Assembly: GCF_002885975.1 (NCBI RefSeq)
Contig: NZ_POSP01000003.1
Location: forward strand, 310,001 to 374,000
From: Paucibacter aquatile
GTDB lineage: Bacteria; Pseudomonadota; Gammaproteobacteria; Burkholderiales; Burkholderiaceae_C
Length of the DNA: 64,000 bases
Direction: 5' to 3'
The position numbers were made by a program, and so were the translations under genes. Positions 59,657 through 64,000 of this stretch are shown here, in pieces (the stretch's first letter is position 1; each line of letters opens with the position of its first letter). The notes under the pieces were generated by a model. The model was not told the DNA's origin. It saw only the letters and a list, made by a program, of their open reading frames with translations, and ran no database searches.

Positions 59657-62600
59657 TCAGGCCTCGGCCATGGCCAGGGCCTTGTCCATGTCTACCGCCA
59701 CGATGCGGGACACGCCTTGTTCCTGCATGGTCACGCCGATCAGTTGCTCGGCCATTTCCATTGCAATCTTGTTGTGCGAGATGAAGAGGAACTGGGTTCC
59801 GCTGCTCATCTCGGCCACCAGCTTGGCATAACGCTCGGTGTTGGCGTCATCGAGCGGCGCATCCACCTCGTCCAGCAGGCAGAACGGCGCCGGGTTGAGC
59901 TGGAAGATCGCAAACACCAGGGCAATCGCCGTCAGCGCCTTTTCGCCGCCCGAGAGCAGGTGGATGGTGCTGTTCTTCTTGCCCGGTGGCTGGGCCATGA
60001 CCTGCACGCCGGCGTCGAGGATTTCATCGCCCGTCATCACCAGCTTGGCCTGGCCGCCGCCGAACAGGGTCGGGAACATGCGGCCAAAATGGTGGTTGAC
60101 CTGATCGAAGGTGGCGCCCAGCAGATCGCGGGTCTCCAGGTCGATCTTGTGGATGGCGTCTTCCAGGGTCTTCATGGCCGACATCAGGTCGGCGCACTGC
60201 GAATCGAGGAAGGTCTTGCGCTCGCGCGCCGACGTCAGCTCATCGAGGGCAGCCAGGTTGACGGCGCCGAGCGAGGCAATCTCGCGGTTGATGCGGTCGA
60301 TCTCGCCCTGCAGGCCGTAGAGCTTGACCTGGCCTTGCTCGATGCCCTGGGCCAGGGCCTCCAGGTCCACCTCGGCCGCGACCAGTTGCTCCATGAACTG
60401 GGCACCGCCGAGCTGGGCTGCCTGTTCCTCCAGCTGCAGCTTGGTGATGCGGTCGCGCAGCGGGTCCAGGCTGCGCTCGAAGGTCAGGCGCTGCTCGTCG
60501 GCCTTGCGCAGGCGCAAGCTCAGGTCGTCGTAGTTGCTGCGCACGGCGGCCAAGGCCTGCTCGCGCTCCATCTTCAAGGCCAGCGCGTCCTGCAGGCCGG
60601 CCTGTGCGGCGGCATCGTTGAGCGTGTCCATCTCGCGCTGCAGGCTCTCGGCCGAGGCGGTGTTGGTCTGCACCTGTTGCTGGGCCGTCTCGATGGCGCG
60701 CTGCAGCTCGGCCCGGCGCGAAGCCAGGGCGCGGGCGCTGTACTGCGACTCCTGCGCGCGGCGCTCCAGCGCCCGCAGCTGCTCGCGCGCCTCGCCCAGG
60801 CGGCGTTCGGCCAGGATCACCGCCTCGTCCAGCTCGGCATGGCGCTCCTGCGTGGTGGCCAGCTGCATGTCCAGCTCTTCGAAGCGGGCTTCGCCGGTGA
60901 CACGGCGTTCCTGCAACCCCTCAGCCTGGGCATCGATCTCGGCCAGCTCGCCTTCCAGCTGGCCGCGCCGGGCGCTGGCCGCCTCGCTTTGCTGGGTCAG
61001 GCGCAGCAGCTCGACGTGGAGCTGGTGGGCGCGGTTCTGCGCCTCGCCGGCCTCGCGACGCAGCAGCACCAGGCGTTGCGAGCCTTCGGTGTAGGCGGCT
61101 TCGGCGCGCACCAGGGCGCTCTTGGCCTCTTCGGCAATCAGGGTCTGGGCGCGCAGTTCCAGCTGCAGCTGCTCGATTTCCTGCGCACGGGCCAGCATGC
61201 CGGCCTGCTCGGAATCAGGCGCATAGAAGCTGACCGCAAACTGGCTGACCGCATGGCCGGCCGGGGTCATGATCAGCTCGCCATGGGTCAGGCGGGCTCG
61301 CTGGGCCAGGGCCTCTTCCAGGCTGGCCGCGGTGTAGACACCCTCCAGCCAGTCGTTGAGCAAGGCCTTGAGGCCGGCGTCGTCCAGGCGCAGCAGATCG
61401 CTGAGGCGCGCCAGGGTTTCGTGGGTGTTGGCAATGGCGGCGGCCGGCGGCGAGTAAAAGGCCAGCCGGGCCGGGGGCGCATCGGCGGCAAAGGCCTGCA
61501 CCGTTTCCAGGCGGCCGACCTGCAGGGCGCTCATGCGCTCGCGCAACGCGGCCTCCAGGGCGTTCTCCCAGCCCGCTTGAATATGGAGTTTGGTCCACAG
61601 TCCTTGCAGGCCATCCAGGCCATGCTTGGCCAGCCAGGGCTTGAGCTTGCCCTCGGTCTGCACCTTCTCCTGCAGGGCGCGCAAGGCATCGAGCCGGGCC
61701 GAGAGCTCGGACTGGCGCCGGCCTTGGGCATTGGCATCGGCCTGGGCATGGCGGCGCTGCTCGTCTTGCAGCGGCACCTGCTCCTGCAGCTCTTGCAGGC
61801 GGGCGTCGGCCATGTCGCGGGCTTCGTCAGCCGCCTCGCTCTGGCGCTTCAGTTCAGCCAGGCGATCGGCATCGGGCACGGCCAGGCCTTGGCGCTCGGC
61901 CGCCAGGCGCTCGCGCCGGGTGCGCAGCTGGCGGGCCTGCTCTTCGATGCTGCGGCTCTCGGCCGCCAGCACCTGGATTTGTTGCTGCACCTGCACGACC
62001 AGGGCGCGCTGCTCATTGGCCCGGCCTTGGGCGGCGCGCACCGCGTCTTCGCCATTGGGCAGATTGGCGGCTTGCTCCTCGGCCTGGGCGGCCAGGATCT
62101 CGCTTTGCTCCTCGGCCGTGGCGATCTGCTCGGCGATGGTTTCCAGCTCCTCCTGGGCCTGGACCGAGCGCTCCTGCCACTGGGTGTTCTGGGCCTGCAG
62201 CTCGATCAGGCGCGATTCCACCCGCTGGCGGCCTTCGACCACATAGCGGATGCGCTCCTCCAGGCGGCTGACTTCCAGCTGCGCTTCGGCATAACGGCCT
62301 TGTGAAGCGTGCAGCTCGTCACCTGCAGCGTAATGGGCCTGGCGCACGGTCTCCAGCTCCGCCTCGACCTGGCGCAGCTCGGCCATGCGCGATTCCAGCG
62401 CATTGACGGCCTCCAGGTGCTCGGCCTTGACCCGGCCTTGCTCGGAGGTGGCGTCGCGGTGCTTGAGGAACCAGAGCTGGTGCAGCTTGAGCGTGCCAGC
62501 GTCTTGCAGGGCGCGGTAGCTGGCCGCCACCTCGGCCTGCTTTTCCAGCTTTTCGAGGTTGTTGTTGAGCTCGCGCAGGATGTCGTCGACGCGGGTCAGG

Positions 62601-63169
62601 TTTTCGCGCGTGTCCTTGAGCCGGTTCTCGGTCTCTCGGCGGCGTTCCTTGTACTTGGAGACGCCGGCCGCCTCCTCCAGGAACATGCGCATCTCTTCCG
62701 GCTTGGATTCGATGATGCGGCTGATGGTGCCCTGGCCGATGATGGCGTAGGCGCGCGGACCCAGGCCGGTGCCCAGGAACACGTCCTGCACATCGCGGCG
62801 GCGCACCGGCTGGTTGTTGATGAAGTAGCTGGAGGTCCCGTCGCGTGTCAGCACGCGCTTGACGGCGATTTCCGAGAACTGGTTCCACTGGCCACCGGCG
62901 CGGCCGTCTTCATTGGCGAACACCAGCTCCACGCTGGAGCGGCTGGCCGGCTTGCGGTTGCCCGAGCCGTTGAAGATCACGTCCTGCATGGACTCGCCGC
63001 GCAGCTCGCTGGCCTTGCTCTCGCCCAGCACCCAGCGCACTGCGTCCATGATGTTGGACTTGCCACAGCCATTGGGCCCGACCACGCCGACCAGCTGCCC
63101 GGGCAGCTGGAACACCGTGGGATCGGCGAAGGACTTGAAGCCCGAGAGCTTGATCGAGTTCAGACGCAT
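59657..63169 (-). CDS. smc: Chromosome segregation protein SMC
   Basis: 1170 residues from ATG 63169 (MRLNSIKLSGFKSFADPTVF, the standard SMC start); an upstream in-frame start is less likely. Walker A GVVGPNGCGKSNIMDAVRWV, then RGESMQDVIFNGSGNRK. Long coiled coil with flexible hinge around residues 510-660, second coiled coil, and the C-terminal head with signature LLSGGEKALTAIALVFAIF and Walker B PFCLLDEVDAPLDD. It forms the ring that organises the chromosome, normally with ScpA/ScpB. Followed by zipA; divergent from queF. Confidence 0.96.
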   Translation of the reverse strand: MRLNSIKLSGFKSFADPTVFQLPGQLVGVVGPNGCGKSNIMDAVRWVLGESKASELRGESMQDVIFNGSGNRKPASRSSVELVFANEDGRAGGQWNQFSEIAVKRVLTRDGTSSYFINNQPVRRRDVQDVFLGTGLGPRAYAIIGQGTISRIIESKPEEMRMFLEEAAGVSKYKERRRETENRLKDTRENLTRVDDILRELNNNLEKLEKQAEVAASYRALQDAGTLKLHQLWFLKHRDATSEQGRVKAEHLEAVNALESRMAELRQVEAELETVRQAHYAAGDELHASQGRYAEAQLEVSRLEERIRYVVEGRQRVESRLIELQAQNTQWQERSVQAQEELETIAEQIATAEEQSEILAAQAEEQAANLPNGEDAVRAAQGRANEQRALVVQVQQQIQVLAAESRSIEEQARQLRTRRERLAAERQGLAVPDADRLAELKRQSEAADEARDMADARLQELQEQVPLQDEQRRHAQADANAQGRRQSELSARLDALRALQEKVQTEGKLKPWLAKHGLDGLQGLWTKLHIQAGWENALEAALRERMSALQVGRLETVQAFAADAPPARLAFYSPPAAAIANTHETLARLSDLLRLDDAGLKALLNDWLEGVYTAASLEEALAQRARLTHGELIMTPAGHAVSQFAVSFYAPDSEQAGMLARAQEIEQLQLELRAQTLIAEEAKSALVRAEAAYTEGSQRLVLLRREAGEAQNRAHQLHVELLRLTQQSEAASARRGQLEGELAEIDAQAEGLQERRVTGEARFEELDMQLATTQERHAELDEAVILAERRLGEAREQLRALERRAQESQYSARALASRRAELQRAIETAQQQVQTNTASAESLQREMDTLNDAAAQAGLQDALALKMEREQALAAVRSNYDDLSLRLRKADEQRLTFERSLDPLRDRITKLQLEEQAAQLGGAQFMEQLVAAEVDLEALAQGIEQGQVKLYGLQGEIDRINREIASLGAVNLAALDELTSARERKTFLDSQCADLMSAMKTLEDAIHKIDLETRDLLGATFDQVNHHFGRMFPTLFGGGQAKLVMTGDEILDAGVQVMAQPPGKKNSTIHLLSGGEKALTAIALVFAIFQLNPAPFCLLDEVDAPLDDANTERYAKLVAEMSSGTQFLFISHNKIAMEMAEQLIGVTMQEQGVSRIVAVDMDKALAMAEA

Positions 63170-63377
63170 GGGCGCAAGACCATTCTTACCCGCCGGGCGC
63201 GGCCGCTCGATTTGCACCGGCAGCGGCTCCCGACGAGCCTCCTAAGCTGTTGATTTATTTGAACAAAAGCCCTTAAACCTGGGGCTTGAGCGGGCCTGGA
63301 TGATACCATCCGCCCTTCCCCATCTTTTGGCACGCCGTCGCGTTGTTTCGACGCGGTGGCCGCCCTGCATTGACGCC

Positions 63378-64000
63378 ATGGCCAAGTCCTCGCCCTCCAC
63401 TTCGTCCAAGACCCCCACCGCTACGACCGCCGCCAAAGCCGCCGCCCCCCGACGCAAGGCCGCCGCGCCTGCGCTGCTGCCCGCCGAGGCTTACAAGGAC
63501 CCGATCAAAGCAGCCGCAAAGCCCGCAGCCAAATCTGCGGCCGCCAAGCCCGCGCCCAAGATGCGCGAAATGCCGCCCAACCCGCCCTCGGCCCCGAGCA
63601 AAGAGCTGCACGTCTTCCCCAACCCGGCTCCCGAGCGCGACTATGTGATCCAGTTCCAGGTGCCCGAGTTCACCTGCCACTGCCCGCTGACCGGCCAGCC
63701 CGACTTTGCGCACTTCACCATCGACATGATTGCGGACCAGTACTGCGTCGAGCTGAAGAGCCTGAAGATGTATTTCTGGAGCTACCGCGACGAGGGCGCC
63801 TTCCACGAGAAGGTGACCAACACCATCCTGGAAGACATCGTCAAGGTCACCGACCCGCGCTTCATCCGCATCACCGCCAAGTGGTATGTGCGCGGCGGCA
63901 TCTACACCAATGTGGTGGTCGAGCACCGCAAGAAAGGCTGGAAGCAGCAGCCGCGCGTGGACCTGCCGGCCCACGGCTTCGAATCCGGCCTGCTGCGCTG
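63378..64000 (+). CDS. queF: NADPH-dependent 7-cyano-7-deazaguanine reductase QueF (stop at window edge)
   Basis: 207 full codons; the last two visible bases are TG, so the stop TGA probably lies one base past the window. T-fold enzyme of the short QueF type: catalytic Cys in PEFTCHCPLTGQPDF, the QueF signature ELKSLKMYFWSYRDEGAFHE and C-terminal FIRITAKWYVRGGIYTNV. It reduces preQ0 to preQ1 in queuosine synthesis. The first ~65 residues are a low-complexity Ala/Lys/Pro/Ser extension (TAAKAAAPRRKAAAPALLP) absent from typical members. Start ATG 63378; no preQ1 riboswitch is recognisable in the 208-base gap to smc. Confidence 0.92.
   Translation, partial: MAKSSPSTSSKTPTATTAAKAAAPRRKAAAPALLPAEAYKDPIKAAAKPAAKSAAAKPAPKMREMPPNPPSAPSKELHVFPNPAPERDYVIQFQVPEFTCHCPLTGQPDFAHFTIDMIADQYCVELKSLKMYFWSYRDEGAFHEKVTNTILEDIVKVTDPRFIRITAKWYVRGGIYTNVVVEHRKKGWKQQPRVDLPAHGFESGLLR

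Noticed and set aside
59204..62305. Open frame of over 1000 codons on the plus strand
   Set aside because: It is antisense to smc, which has all SMC motifs; the translation is low-complexity Leu/Gly/Ala/Gln/His, typical of shadow frames in GC-rich DNA.

Overview
The window looks like a chromosomal segment of a high-GC betaproteobacterium of the order Burkholderiales (Roseateles/Rubrivivax/Leptothrix-like). The basis is gene content and protein character: tolQRA with ybgC, ribD-ribBA-ribH-nusB, smc-zipA-like, waaA, tandem LytTR pairs and type IV minor pilins. I made no species call. No rRNA, tRNA, CRISPR array or insertion sequence was seen.

Layout. 0-5.4 kb: end of a DUF218 gene, a run of hairpins, ubiD, a lytic transglycosylase behind a structured leader, then glyA behind a ZTP (pfl) riboswitch, and nrdR. 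5.5-10.6 kb: six overlapping type IV minor pilin genes with enlarged PilX and PilV and no pilY1. 10.7-18.8 kb: rdgC, riboflavin genes, nusB, an aminotransferase, ybgC and tolQRA. 18.9-21.5 kb (minus): a bufferin-type RiPP operon (DUF2282 precursor, DUF692 enzyme, DUF2063 partner, DoxX protein) with an ECF-like promoter. 21.6-31.7 kb: pcp, a GspE-family ATPase with four MshEN-like repeats, an AcoR-like regulator lacking the AAA+ domain, and two paralogous LytS/LytTR pairs flanking a DUF2306 gene. 31.9-42.2 kb: a phosphohexomutase, waaA, a GGDEF-EAL protein, ligA, a LysR/SDR divergent pair and an EamA transporter.

42.2-56.9 kb (minus) is the most unusual part. It encodes a ~2390-residue secreted multidomain protein, a choice-of-anchor A protein and a ~1060-residue secreted protein with a Cys-less transglutaminase-like fold. 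The last of these ends in a Gly-rich junction followed by a hydrophobic tail. Downstream lie two partial copies of its 3' region. One carries a different hydrophobic tail; the other has lost its tail. Overlapping ORFs for small membrane proteins sit between them, and two of these are split by in-frame stop codons. The layout resembles the orphan-tip/immunity arrays of polymorphic toxins, but with membrane-embedded tails. The cassette region is visibly AT-richer than its surroundings and lies between the smc/zipA/ytfL block and ligA.

57.1-64 kb: a CNNM/CBS protein, a ZipA-like FtsZ-binding protein, smc and, on the opposite strand, queF, whose stop falls at the window edge.
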